Shown here: one piece after another, positions 16,551-25,136 of the stretch
Layout: every line of letters starts with the position of its first letter
Numbering within the stretch: position 1 is the stretch's first letter
Assembly (NCBI RefSeq): GCF_003797825.1
Contig: NZ_RKME01000026.1
Span: 1 to 64,000, forward strand
Source: Gordonia sp. OPL2
GTDB lineage: Bacteria > Actinomycetota > Actinomycetes > Mycobacteriales > Mycobacteriaceae
Direction of reading: 5' to 3'
DNA: 64,000 nt
Translations under genes and position numbers: made by a program
The notes under the pieces: generated by a model
Databases searched by the model: none
The model's input: only the letters and a program-made list of their open reading frames with translations
What the model was told of the DNA's origin: nothing

Positions 16551-17933
16551 ATGGAGGTCGTGAGTACCCAGCAGGCACCGGTTCATCAGCATCCCTCGTT
16601 GACCGGCGACGCCGTCGTCGCCGCCGTCCCGCGAATTGCCGACGCCATTGCCCGCACCCCGCTCGAGGACGCGCCGCGACTGTCCGCGGGCGCGGGCGCA
16701 CGCGTCTTCCTCAAGCGCGAGGACCTGCAGACGGTTCGCTCCTACAAGATCCGCGGCGCCTACAACGTGATGGCCCAGCTGTCCGAGCAGGAACTCTCCC
16801 GCGGGGTCGTCGCTGCGAGCGCCGGCAACCACGCACAGGGTGTCGCCTATGCGTGCCGCACCATGCAGGTCTCCGGTCGGATCTACGTACCGACGACGAC
16901 CCCGAAACAGAAGCGTGATCGAATCCGTTGGCATGGCGGCGATTTCGTCACGTTGATCGCCGTGGGGGAGACCTACGACGCCGCCGCGGCGGCCGCTCAG
17001 GCCGATGTCATGCGCACCGGGGCCGCATGGATCCACGCCTTCGACGACACCCGGACAGCGGCCGGTCAGGGCACGATCGCCCACGAGATCGTTGACCAGC
17101 TCGGCCGGCTCCCCGACGTGGTGGTCGCACCGGTCGGCGGTGGCGGTTGCCTCGCCGGGATGGCGACCTACCTCCGTTCCCTGAGCGATGACGTCGCGAT
17201 CGTGGGCGTCGAGCCCACCGGTGCGGTCTCCCTGTCGGCGGCACTGGCCGCGGGCGGCCCGGTCACCCTCGAGACGATCGACCCGTTCGTCGACGGCGCC
17301 GCCGTCAAACGGATCGGCTCCATCGGTCATCGGGTGATGGCCGAGCTCGGCGCGACGATCGCGGCGCATCCCGTGCTCGCCGACGTCGCCCCGCGGCCCG
17401 CCGTGCCCGTCCTCGACGCGGCTGTCCGGCACACGCCGTCGCCGGGCACCGCACACATCATGCACGTCGACGAGGGTGCCATCTGCTCGACGATGCTCGC
17501 GCTGTACCAGAACGAAGGCATCATCGCCGAGCCCGCGGGCGCCCTCGCCGTCACTGCTCTCACCGACCTCGACCTACCGCCGGACGCCACGGTCGTGTGT
17601 CTGATCTCCGGCGGCAACAACGACGTCTCGCGTTACGGCGAGATCATCGAACGTTCGCTGGTGCACCAGGGACTCAAGCACTACTTCCTCGTCGACTTCC
17701 CACAGGAGCCGGGCGCGCTGCGCCGGTTCCTCGACGACGTGCTCGGGCCCGACGACGACATCACGCTGTTCGAATACGTCAAGCGCAACAACCGCGAGAC
17801 CGGTGCCGCCCTCGTCGGCGTCGAGCTCGGGGAGCCCGAAGGTCTTGCGGGACTGATGGATCGGATGTCGCATTCGCGGCTGCACTGTGAACGGCTCGAA
17901 CCGGGAACCCCCGCCTACGACTATCTGACGTGA
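16551..17933 (+). CDS. ilvA: Threonine ammonia-lyase (threonine deaminase), biosynthetic
   Basis: Converts threonine to 2-oxobutanoate and ammonia, the first step to isoleucine. It is a 460-residue PLP enzyme with the lysine motif RSYKIRGAYN, the phosphate-binding SAGNHAQGVAY and the glycine loop VVAPVGGGGCLAG. A single C-terminal ACT-like regulatory domain begins near LKHYFLVDFPQEPGALRRF. That is the shorter actinobacterial form, compared with two such domains in E. coli. Either ATG 16551 or GTG 16560 may be the start; both give a slightly long N-terminus. It converges with treZ, leaving 14 bases between stops. Confidence 0.93.
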   Translation: MEVVSTQQAPVHQHPSLTGDAVVAAVPRIADAIARTPLEDAPRLSAGAGARVFLKREDLQTVRSYKIRGAYNVMAQLSEQELSRGVVAASAGNHAQGVAYACRTMQVSGRIYVPTTTPKQKRDRIRWHGGDFVTLIAVGETYDAAAAAAQADVMRTGAAWIHAFDDTRTAAGQGTIAHEIVDQLGRLPDVVVAPVGGGGCLAGMATYLRSLSDDVAIVGVEPTGAVSLSAALAAGGPVTLETIDPFVDGAAVKRIGSIGHRVMAELGATIAAHPVLADVAPRPAVPVLDAAVRHTPSPGTAHIMHVDEGAICSTMLALYQNEGIIAEPAGALAVTALTDLDLPPDATVVCLISGGNNDVSRYGEIIERSLVHQGLKHYFLVDFPQEPGALRRFLDDVLGPDDDITLFEYVKRNNRETGAALVGVELGEPEGLAGLMDRMSHSRLHCERLEPGTPAYDYLT

Positions 17934-17951
17934 GCGCACGACGTCGCTCAC
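17930..17951. terminator. Candidate bidirectional hairpin between ilvA and treZ
   Basis: GTGAGCG (17930-17936) and CGCTCAC (17945-17951) form a 7-base stem with an 8-base loop. It spans the ilvA stop and the treZ stop. There is no T tract, so it is only a candidate terminator for the convergent pair. Confidence 0.4.
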
Positions 17952-19825
17952 GGACGTGACAGCCGCCCGATGACGACGTTGTGGCCGGGGCTGCGGACAC
18001 CGTCCTCCCCGAGAGTGGGCTCCGCCCAGGACAGCTCGGGACGCAGGTCGATCGGTACGACCGTCTCCTCCGCCGACAACACGCACACGACCGCCCAATC
18101 GCCGCGGAACATCGCGAACCATCCGGCGTCGTCGTCGAAGGCGGTGCTGATGGAGGCGAAGTCGCCGCGGTGCAGGTCGGGTTCGGCCCGGCGCAGTGCG
18201 ATGAGCCGACGATAGAACGTCAGTATCCGGTGGTGTTCGGGCTGCTCGGGCTCGGTCCAGTCGAGTCGCGAGCGTTCGAATGTGGCCGGCGACTGCGGAT
18301 CGGGGACGTCGGCGCTGTCCCAGCCGTGGTCGGCGAACTCGCTGCGCCGACCGTTGCGGACGGCGTCGGCCAGTTCTGGCTCCGGGTGGGAGGTGAAGAA
18401 TGCGAACGGTGTGCCCGCCGCCCACTCCTCGCCCATGAACAGCATCGGCGTGAACGGGGACAGCAGGACGAGTGCCGCCTTGACGGCGAGTTGCCCGCCG
18501 TCGAGATAGGCCGACGGGCGATCGCCGATCGCGCGGTTGCCGACCTGATCGTGGTTGCATGTGTAGGCGAGCAGCGAGGCGGCGGAGACAACACCGGTGG
18601 GGATCGGGCGCCCGTGGCGACGGCGGCGGAACGACGAATAGGTGCCGTCGTGGAAAAAGCCTCCCCGCAACACCTTCGCCAGTGCCTCCAGGCTGCCGAA
18701 GTCGGCGTAGTAACCCTGCCGCTCTCCGGACACGGCGGTGTGGACGGCGTGATGGATGTCGTCGTCCCACTGTGCGGTGAGGCCGTAGCCGCCGAGGTCG
18801 CGCGGGAGGATCAACCGCGGGTCGTTGAGGTCGCTCTCCGCGATGAGCGACAGGGGTCGACCGAGCTCGACTGCGAGCGCATCGGTGGCGACCGCCAGTT
18901 CCTCCAGCAGATGCACCGCGCTGTGGTCGACGAGGGCATGCACCGCGTCCAGCCGCAGTCCGTCGACGTGGAACTCGGCGAACCAGCGCAGGGCGTTGTC
19001 GAGGATCAGCGCCCGGACCTCGTCGGAGTCAGGCTCGGACAGGTTGACCGACGATCCCCAGCTGGTCGTGCCCTCGGTCAGATACGGACCGAACCTGGGC
19101 AGATAATTGCCCGACGGCCCGAGATGGTTGTAGACGACGTCGAGCACGACGCCGAGTCCACGGCGATGGCAGGCGTCGACGAACCGGGCGAAACCGTCGG
19201 GGCCGCCGTACGGCTCGTGGACCGCGAACCACGCCACGCCGTCGTAGCCCCACCCATGGGCGCCGTTGAACGAGTTGATCGGCATGACCTCGACGACGTC
19301 GACCCCGAGGTCCACCAGGTGGTCGAGGCGGTCGATCGCCGCGTCGAACGTGCCGTCGGTGGTGAAGGTGCCGATGTGCAGTTCGTAGAGCACGGCCCCG
19401 CGGATGTCGAGCCCGGTCCAGCCGTCGTCGTGCCATACCGATTCGTCGGCGCGGTACAGGGCGGCGGAACCGTGGACACCGTCGGGGAGTCGGGGCGCCC
19501 GCGGATCCGGGACGGGATCGCCACCGTCGACCGCATAGCGGTACCTCGCGGGCGAGACGTCGAGCTCAGGGGCGTCGGTGGGGACCCACCAGCCGGCGGA
19601 TGTCGTGTCACGCCGCATGCCGACCTGCCGGGGCTCGTCGGCGCCGGGCTCGTCGAGAACCAGCGTCACGGTCTCTGCGTCCGGCGCCCAGACCCGCAGC
19701 TCTGCAGGTGACGACGGCGGCTCCGGCAAGGGATGGGGACTCGCCGGGACCGGAATGAAGGGGTTTTCCCACCTCTGGTCGCTCGTCCCAGTTATGGTGT
19801 CGGCAGTCCTCGACTCATCGGTCAC
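17948..19825 (-). CDS. treZ: Malto-oligosyltrehalose trehalohydrolase
   Basis: Releases trehalose from maltooligosyl-trehalose, the last step of the TreXYZ route from glycogen. It is a 625-residue GH13 protein. An N-terminal carbohydrate-binding-like domain (LRVWAPDAETVTLVL) is followed by the catalytic barrel with VLDVVYNHLGPSGNY, the nucleophile region VDGLRLDAVHAL and the acid LIAESDLNDP. YTCNHDQVGNRA is the transition-state stabilising motif. An N-terminal extension of about 35 residues is present. In M. tuberculosis treZ directly follows treY; here a whole mce operon on the other strand separates them. Confidence 0.93.
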   Translation of the reverse strand: MTDESRTADTITGTSDQRWENPFIPVPASPHPLPEPPSSPAELRVWAPDAETVTLVLDEPGADEPRQVGMRRDTTSAGWWVPTDAPELDVSPARYRYAVDGGDPVPDPRAPRLPDGVHGSAALYRADESVWHDDGWTGLDIRGAVLYELHIGTFTTDGTFDAAIDRLDHLVDLGVDVVEVMPINSFNGAHGWGYDGVAWFAVHEPYGGPDGFARFVDACHRRGLGVVLDVVYNHLGPSGNYLPRFGPYLTEGTTSWGSSVNLSEPDSDEVRALILDNALRWFAEFHVDGLRLDAVHALVDHSAVHLLEELAVATDALAVELGRPLSLIAESDLNDPRLILPRDLGGYGLTAQWDDDIHHAVHTAVSGERQGYYADFGSLEALAKVLRGGFFHDGTYSSFRRRRHGRPIPTGVVSAASLLAYTCNHDQVGNRAIGDRPSAYLDGGQLAVKAALVLLSPFTPMLFMGEEWAAGTPFAFFTSHPEPELADAVRNGRRSEFADHGWDSADVPDPQSPATFERSRLDWTEPEQPEHHRILTFYRRLIALRRAEPDLHRGDFASISTAFDDDAGWFAMFRGDWAVVCVLSAEETVVPIDLRPELSWAEPTLGEDGVRSPGHNVVIGRLSRP

Positions 19826-19871
19826 TCAACACAAGGTATGTCGCCCGTACTGAAGGCGCAGATCTCGGTAG

Positions 19872-19887
19872 TGTGACCCGTGACACA
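19872..19887. promoter_or_regulatory. CRP-like dyad upstream of the mce operon
   Basis: TGTGACCCGTGACACA matches TGTGA-N6-TCACA at 9 of 10 positions. The shifted frame GTGTnACnnGTnACAC is also a dyad, so another regulator could own it. It lies about 160 bases before the first yrbE gene and 47 bases before treZ, on whose upstream side it also sits. Confidence 0.45.
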
Positions 19888-19905
19888 GCACTGGGAGCAA
19901 AGCGA

Positions 19906-20002
19906 GGTATATTACCGGCCGGGGGATCGGCTCATCCGGGGGGATGTACATGACAGCACGGAGTCGACCATGCGTCTCGATCCAGAACATATATGTGATA
20001 TG
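19906..20002 (+). promoter_or_regulatory. AT-rich putative promoter/operator region of the mce operon
   Basis: The gap contains GGTA-TAT-TACC (19906-19916), which includes a TATATT -10-like box, and CATAT-ATGTG-ATATG (19988-20002). These are among the most AT-rich short stretches in a GC-rich window and are dyads. They probably mark the promoter and regulator sites of the yrbE-mce operon. No regulator gene is adjacent. Confidence 0.4.
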
Positions 20003-20043
20003 ACTTACCCCGGGTGTGGGGAGTCGAACGCGAGGGTAGGGGA

Positions 20044-20895
20044 TTGAGTACTGACGCGGTGACGTCGAACGGGGGCGGGGCACGGAGCTCCGGCGGGATA
20101 CGCCGGTGGTTCCGTGAACACGTCGTGGCCTCGTTCGACACGTTCGGGCGCCAGATGGGCATGTTCGTCGAGGTCTTCAAAGTCCTCTTCGTCGACATCG
20201 TCAAGCGGCGGTTCCCGTTCGGAGAGTTCATCCGACAGTGCGCCTTCATGGCCAGCACGTCTGTGTTCCCAACGTTCCTCGTCGCGATCCCGATCGGCGT
20301 GATCGTGTCCATCCAGGTGTCGAACATCGCCGGGCAGATCGGTGCGACATCGTTCTCCGGTGCTGCGACGGGTCTCGGCGTGATCCGGCAGGGCGCACCG
20401 TTGGTGACGTCGTTGTTGCTCGCCGGGGCCGTGGGATCGGCGATCGCCGCGGACCTCGGCTCGCGCACCATCCGCGACGAGATCGACGCGATGCGGGTGA
20501 TGGGGGTCAACCCCGTCCAGCGCCTCATCTCGCCACGTCTGCTGGCGACGATGGTCGTCAGTTTCCTGCTCTGCGGGTTCGTCTGCTTCGTCGGCTTCAT
20601 CACCGGCTACGTGTTCAACGTGTACTTCCAGGGTGGTACCCCGGGCAGTTACACGGGCACCTTTGCGTCGTTCGCCAGTACGTCCGACCTGGCATTCGCG
20701 ATCATCAAGGCCGTCATCTTCGGTGCCATCGTCGCGGTGGTGGCCTGTGACCGCGGGCTGAACACGAAGGGTGGGCCCGCCGGCGTGGCCAACTCGGTGA
20801 ACGCGGCCGTGGTGAACTCGGTCCTGCTGCTGTTCACGGTCAATGTGGTGCTCACCCAGTTGTTCTCGATGCTCGTCCCGGCGAAGGTGGTGTGA
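20044..20895 (+). CDS. YrbE/MlaE-type permease A of an Mce lipid importer
   Basis: First inner-membrane permease subunit of an Mce transporter, which imports lipids or sterols in mycobacteria and relatives. The 283-residue protein has the MlaE-family core with several hydrophobic segments (TFLVAIPIGVIVSIQVSNI, LLATMVVSFLLCGFVCFVGF). The conserved cytoplasmic loop DLGSRTIRDEIDAMRVMGV contacts the ATPase. The TTG at 20044 is chosen because GAGGGTAGGGGA precedes it; a GTG at 20014 lacks a ribosome binding site. One base separates it from yrbEB. The MceG-type ATPase is not in this window. Confidence 0.9.
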   Translation: MSTDAVTSNGGGARSSGGIRRWFREHVVASFDTFGRQMGMFVEVFKVLFVDIVKRRFPFGEFIRQCAFMASTSVFPTFLVAIPIGVIVSIQVSNIAGQIGATSFSGAATGLGVIRQGAPLVTSLLLAGAVGSAIAADLGSRTIRDEIDAMRVMGVNPVQRLISPRLLATMVVSFLLCGFVCFVGFITGYVFNVYFQGGTPGSYTGTFASFASTSDLAFAIIKAVIFGAIVAVVACDRGLNTKGGPAGVANSVNAAVVNSVLLLFTVNVVLTQLFSMLVPAKVV

Positions 20896-20896
20896 G

Positions 20897-21763
20897 ATGA
20901 CCGCGTCCCGGTATGTACCGCCGCTGTTGCGGCCGGTCGAGGCGGCCAAGGGCCTGTATCGCGGTCCGCGTGACGGCATCGCGGCGATGGGCCACCTCAT
21001 CACCTTCCTGGTGAAGTCGGTCGGGTCGGTGCCGCTGACCTTCACGCACTACCGCAAGGAGGTGTGGCGGCTGCTGTCCGACGTGGCGTGGGGCAACGGT
21101 GCGCTGGTCGTCGGCGGCGGCACCGTCGGCGTCATGGTCATCCTCGGCCTGATGGGCGGGGCGACCGTCGGGATCGAGGGCTACACCGCGCTGAACCTGC
21201 TCGGCATGGGCCCGGTCACCGGCGGACTGTCGGCATTCGCCACCACGCGCGAGATCGCGCCGCTGCTCGCGGCGACCGCGTTCACCGCGCAGTCCGGATG
21301 CCGGTTCACCGCGCAACTCGGTTCGATGCGGATCGCCGAGGAGATCGACGCGCTCGAGTCGATCGCGATCCGACCCTTGCCCTATCTCGTCACCACGCGC
21401 ATGTCGGCGGCGGTCCTGGCGATCGTGCCGCTGTACGCGGTGTCGCTCGCGGCCAATTACCTCGCGTGTCAGGTGATGTACCAACTCCAGAGCGACCAGG
21501 GTGCGGGCACCTATCTCTACTACTTCAACCAGTTCCTGTTGTCGTCGGACATGGTCTTCTCGTTCATCAAGGTGATCGTCTTCGTCCTGCTGACGACGTT
21601 CATCCAGTGTTACTACGGCTATTTCGCCTCTGGAGGTCCCGAAGGTGTGGGTGTGGCCGCCGGTCACGCGATCCGGATGGCGATCATCGTGATCGTCTTC
21701 GCGAATCTCGTCATGACATTGGTGTTCTGGGGCACGTCTCCCGGAATCAAGATCTCGGGATAG
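20897..21763 (+). CDS. YrbE/MlaE-type permease B of an Mce lipid importer
   Basis: Second permease subunit, 288 residues, partner of the preceding YrbE. Several transmembrane segments are visible (VVGGGTVGVMVILGLMGGA, MSAAVLAIVPLYAVSLAANY). The coupling loop reads LGSMRIAEEIDALESIAIRP, the family's E-E-I-D-A-L signature. The ATG at 20897 overlaps the end of yrbEA by a TGAGATG arrangement. Nine bases with GGGGGAGG separate it from mceA. Confidence 0.9.
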   Translation: MTASRYVPPLLRPVEAAKGLYRGPRDGIAAMGHLITFLVKSVGSVPLTFTHYRKEVWRLLSDVAWGNGALVVGGGTVGVMVILGLMGGATVGIEGYTALNLLGMGPVTGGLSAFATTREIAPLLAATAFTAQSGCRFTAQLGSMRIAEEIDALESIAIRPLPYLVTTRMSAAVLAIVPLYAVSLAANYLACQVMYQLQSDQGAGTYLYYFNQFLLSSDMVFSFIKVIVFVLLTTFIQCYYGYFASGGPEGVGVAAGHAIRMAIIVIVFANLVMTLVFWGTSPGIKISG

Positions 21764-21772
21764 GGGGAGGAG

Positions 21773-23119
21773 ATGAACATCGCCACCGGTGGCCGCGATC
21801 CCTCGCTGCTCACCTATGTCCTGCGCGGCATCGCCTTCCTCGTCGCGCTCCTCATCCTGTTCGTCCTGCTCTTCCTGCGCTATCAGGGCACGTTCACCTC
21901 CACGGTCCCGGTGACCGCGAAGCTCACCGACGTCGGCGACGGTCTCCTCACGAGTGCCGACGTGCGGTACAACGGGCTGATCGTCGGATCGGTGAAGTCC
22001 ATCGAGCTCAGTAACGAGGTGGGTCCCGGGAATCTGCCGTACAAGGACGTCGGCATCGACATCGATCCGGATCAGGCCGAGGGCATCCCGAGCAACGTCA
22101 CCGCACGGACCGTGCCGTCGAACCTGTTCGGCGTCAACTCGGTCGAACTCGTCCGGCCCGATCAACCGGATGCCGGGCACCTGTCGTCGGATGCGACGAT
22201 CCCGGCCAACGAGTCACTGGAGACCCTCCGACTCCAGGACGCGCAGAACGAGATCCGGACGTTGCTGCAGGCCGTGCCGCCGGAGGAGCTGGCATCGGTG
22301 CTCGGGACACTCGCCGACGCGCTCAAGGGCGGCGGCGCGGTGTTCGGCGCGTTCGTACCGCTGCTGAACAACTACTGGCAGACCATCAACGCGCAGTTCC
22401 CGCCCGGTGCGCCGTCGGGGTTCGACAACTTCAACAACGCCGTCCGCGGCTTGTCGCAGTCGACTCCCGAGCTGCTGGACACCCTGGGTCGTAGCGTGAT
22501 CCCCGCGATGACCATCGCGGAGAAGCAGCAGGATCTCACCGCTTTGCTGTCCGCCGGGCAAGGCGTCCTCGACGAGACCCAGGCGCTGTTCGCGGCGAAC
22601 GGGAATCGCGGGCAGCGGGTCGTACGCGACCTCAACACCATGATCGGAGCGGCTGTCCTGGAACCGGAATCGCTACCCCAGGCACTGACGGCACTGAACA
22701 ACCTCGCGGCCAAGGTGCTGACCGTGTTCACCGGTGTGAACGGTCACGCGCAGTTGAACATCGGCGTGAGCTTCGGTGCGTTCGAACGGTATACGCGGCA
22801 GAACTGCCCGGTGTACAACGGCGGCAGGTACGGCCAGACGCGTGGACCCGGATGTGTCGGGCCGGGTACGGGTACGGGACCGACGAGCTCGGGACCGCTG
22901 ATGATCTATCCGTCCAACGGCATGCGGCGCAATGCGGCGAAGTTCGGTGCGGTGTCCACGGGCGCCGACAACAAGACCCTCGGCACGGCACTCAAACGAA
23001 AGCCGACAGCCGCCGACACCCTGATGCTCGGGCCCCTTGTGCAGTCGAGCACCATCGCGCCGAAGGCTCCCGGTGCCCAGCGTGACAGCCGGCGTGACAG
23101 CCAGGGAGGTGGCCGATGA
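21773..23119 (+). CDS. Mce-family protein A
   Basis: First of six Mce subunits that form the periplasmic lipid-transfer tunnel. The 448-residue protein has a short cytoplasmic N-terminus, one transmembrane helix (GIAFLVALLILFVLLFL) and the MCE/MlaD domain (VTAKLTDVGDGLLTSADVRYNG, residues about 47-130). A long helical region follows, with LPQALTALNNLAAKVL. The C-terminus is low complexity and basic (PGAQRDSRRDSQGGGR). An AGGGGGAGGAG Shine-Dalgarno lies before the ATG. It overlaps mceB by four bases. Confidence 0.92.
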   Translation: MNIATGGRDPSLLTYVLRGIAFLVALLILFVLLFLRYQGTFTSTVPVTAKLTDVGDGLLTSADVRYNGLIVGSVKSIELSNEVGPGNLPYKDVGIDIDPDQAEGIPSNVTARTVPSNLFGVNSVELVRPDQPDAGHLSSDATIPANESLETLRLQDAQNEIRTLLQAVPPEELASVLGTLADALKGGGAVFGAFVPLLNNYWQTINAQFPPGAPSGFDNFNNAVRGLSQSTPELLDTLGRSVIPAMTIAEKQQDLTALLSAGQGVLDETQALFAANGNRGQRVVRDLNTMIGAAVLEPESLPQALTALNNLAAKVLTVFTGVNGHAQLNIGVSFGAFERYTRQNCPVYNGGRYGQTRGPGCVGPGTGTGPTSSGPLMIYPSNGMRRNAAKFGAVSTGADNKTLGTALKRKPTAADTLMLGPLVQSSTIAPKAPGAQRDSRRDSQGGGR

Positions 23120-24150
23120 GCCGCGGCCAGGCCAGCATCCGCAAACCGCTGATCGGATTCACGGTGTTCGGGGTCGTGGCACTGCTGCTGACCTACGTCA
23201 TCTGGTCGACCCTGGAACGATCGCTGCCGGGGAACACCAACTCGTACACGACCTACTTCAACGACGCGTCCGGCCTCGCCTCGGGTGACGACGTCCGCAT
23301 GGCCGGCGTGCGGGTGGGCCGGGTCGGCGACATCTCGCTCGACGACGGGCGCGCCCGCGTCACCTTCGAGGTGCAGACCGACCAGTCGGTGTTCACCAAC
23401 ACGCAGGCGGCGATCCGCTACCAGAACCTCATCGGACAGCGATATCTGTCGCTCACCCTGGCCGAGGGGAAGGAGAGCAAGCCCCTCGCCGCCGGATCGA
23501 CGCTGCAGCAGCCGTCCGAGGACTCCTTCGACGTGACACGACTGCTCGCCGGGTTCCAGCCGGTCTTCGAGACGCTGAAACCCGAACAGGTCAACGCACT
23601 CTCGGAAGGCCTGATCCAGGCATTCCAGGGCAACCAGGTGTCGCTGAGCTACACCGTCGCCGAGGTCGGCACGCTCGCCAGTGACATGGCCGACCGCGAT
23701 CAGGTGATCGGGGCGATCATCAACAACCTCAGTTCGGTGATGCGCGATCTGTCGCTGCAGGGCAATCAGGTGACCACCGTCGTCGACAGCATCTCCACGC
23801 TGATCCGTGATCTGAACGCCAACTCCGCCGCCTTCGGCAAGTCGGTGACGCAGATCGGTCAGACCGCGAGCGGGTTCGCCGACGTGCTCTCGCAGAGCCG
23901 GGATTCGCTGGCCGGCGCGGCGACCGATGCGCGGGCGGCTACGAACACGCTGATCGCCAACGGTGCCAAGCTCGATCGCCTGGCCGGCCAGCTGCCGGTC
24001 TTCCTCGGTCATTTCCCGCTCGTACTCGGACAGGGTGCCTACCTGAACATCTACGCATGTGATCTCGACATCGCGATCGGCGACGTCCTCTTTCCGCCGG
24101 GACTGATCAACAAGATCGGCGGCACACGACACTCGGAGGTGTGCCGATGA
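23116..24150 (+). CDS. Mce-family protein B
   Basis: Second Mce subunit, 344 residues. It has one N-terminal transmembrane helix (GFTVFGVVALLLTYVIW) and the MCE domain with FNDASGLASGDDVRMAGVRV, the conserved G-D-x-V-R-x-x-G-V motif. A helical region rich in Asn/Ser/Thr heptads follows. Two cysteines near the C-terminus (IYACDLDIAIG and HSEVC) could pair. The ATG overlaps the mceA stop (ATGA) and its own stop overlaps mceC. Confidence 0.91.
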   Translation: MSRGQASIRKPLIGFTVFGVVALLLTYVIWSTLERSLPGNTNSYTTYFNDASGLASGDDVRMAGVRVGRVGDISLDDGRARVTFEVQTDQSVFTNTQAAIRYQNLIGQRYLSLTLAEGKESKPLAAGSTLQQPSEDSFDVTRLLAGFQPVFETLKPEQVNALSEGLIQAFQGNQVSLSYTVAEVGTLASDMADRDQVIGAIINNLSSVMRDLSLQGNQVTTVVDSISTLIRDLNANSAAFGKSVTQIGQTASGFADVLSQSRDSLAGAATDARAATNTLIANGAKLDRLAGQLPVFLGHFPLVLGQGAYLNIYACDLDIAIGDVLFPPGLINKIGGTRHSEVCR

Positions 24151-25136
24151 GCAGGTGGCGCAAGCACTTCGACGAGAACCGGCGCGTCTGGTACGGCTTG
24201 GCCGGTGCCGTGGTCATCGTACTGCTGGTCCTGGCCGTGACGGGGCTGGCCGGAGCTCACATCGGCAAGAAGACCTACGTCGGCGACTTCGCGCAGGCCG
24301 GCGGAATCCGGCCCGGCGACAAGGTGCGCGTCGCGGGAATCGACGTCGGTGAGGTGAGCTCCACCGAGCTCGCCGGAAATCACGTGACGGTCACCATGAA
24401 GGTCGACCAAGATGTCGACGTCACCTCCAACGGTTCCGCCGAGATCAAGATGTCGACGCTCCTGGGGCAGCGCTATGTCGATGTCTCTCTGGGTGATTCG
24501 ACATCACCGGCGCCCGACGGCCGCATCTCGCAGACCAGCGTGCCCTACGACCTGCAGAAGACGATCGAGGCGGGGACACCGGTCATCGCCGGCATCAACG
24601 ACGAGGACTTCGCCGAGGGGCTGCGCACACTCAACAAGCAGCTGGCCGGCGCGCCCGCGGTCACCAAGCCGACGCTGGACTCACTGACCGCGATGTCGAA
24701 GGTGATCACCAATCGACGCGACCAGATCAATCAGCTCGTGAGCGACACCAAGACGGTGACCTCCATCGTCAACGACAGTCAGACGCAGTTGTCGATCATC
24801 GTCGGCCAGGGCCGCCAGCTCGCCGAGAAGATCGCCGCCCGCGAGGCTTTGGTCACCCGCATGCTCGACGGCATCGCCGAACTCACCGAGCAGGCCCGCG
24901 CGGTCGCCCGGGAGAACGGAAACCAGTTCGCCCCCATCATGGCCAACCTCAACACGATGTCGCAGGGTCTGGAGAAGAACCGGCAGAACCTGCGCAAACT
25001 GCTCGAGGTCCTCCCCGTCACCGCGCGGCTCACCAACAACGTGATCGGCGACGGACCGTATGCCAACGGCTATCTGCCCTGGGGCATCTTCCCGGACAAC
25101 TGGCTGTGCACGGCACGGGTGGTGGACGGATGCTGA
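24147..25136 (+). CDS. Mce-family protein C
   Basis: Third Mce subunit, 329 residues. It begins with a basic segment and a transmembrane helix (AVVIVLLVLAVTGLAG), then the MCE domain (FAQAGGIRPGDKVRVAGIDV) and helices ending at PWGIFPDNWLCTARVVDGC. The start at 24147 forms the ATGA overlap with mceB and is preferred over a GTG two codons upstream. The mceD start lies within its last codons. Subunit letter is assigned by operon order. Confidence 0.91.
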   Translation: MSRWRKHFDENRRVWYGLAGAVVIVLLVLAVTGLAGAHIGKKTYVGDFAQAGGIRPGDKVRVAGIDVGEVSSTELAGNHVTVTMKVDQDVDVTSNGSAEIKMSTLLGQRYVDVSLGDSTSPAPDGRISQTSVPYDLQKTIEAGTPVIAGINDEDFAEGLRTLNKQLAGAPAVTKPTLDSLTAMSKVITNRRDQINQLVSDTKTVTSIVNDSQTQLSIIVGQGRQLAEKIAAREALVTRMLDGIAELTEQARAVARENGNQFAPIMANLNTMSQGLEKNRQNLRKLLEVLPVTARLTNNVIGDGPYANGYLPWGIFPDNWLCTARVVDGC

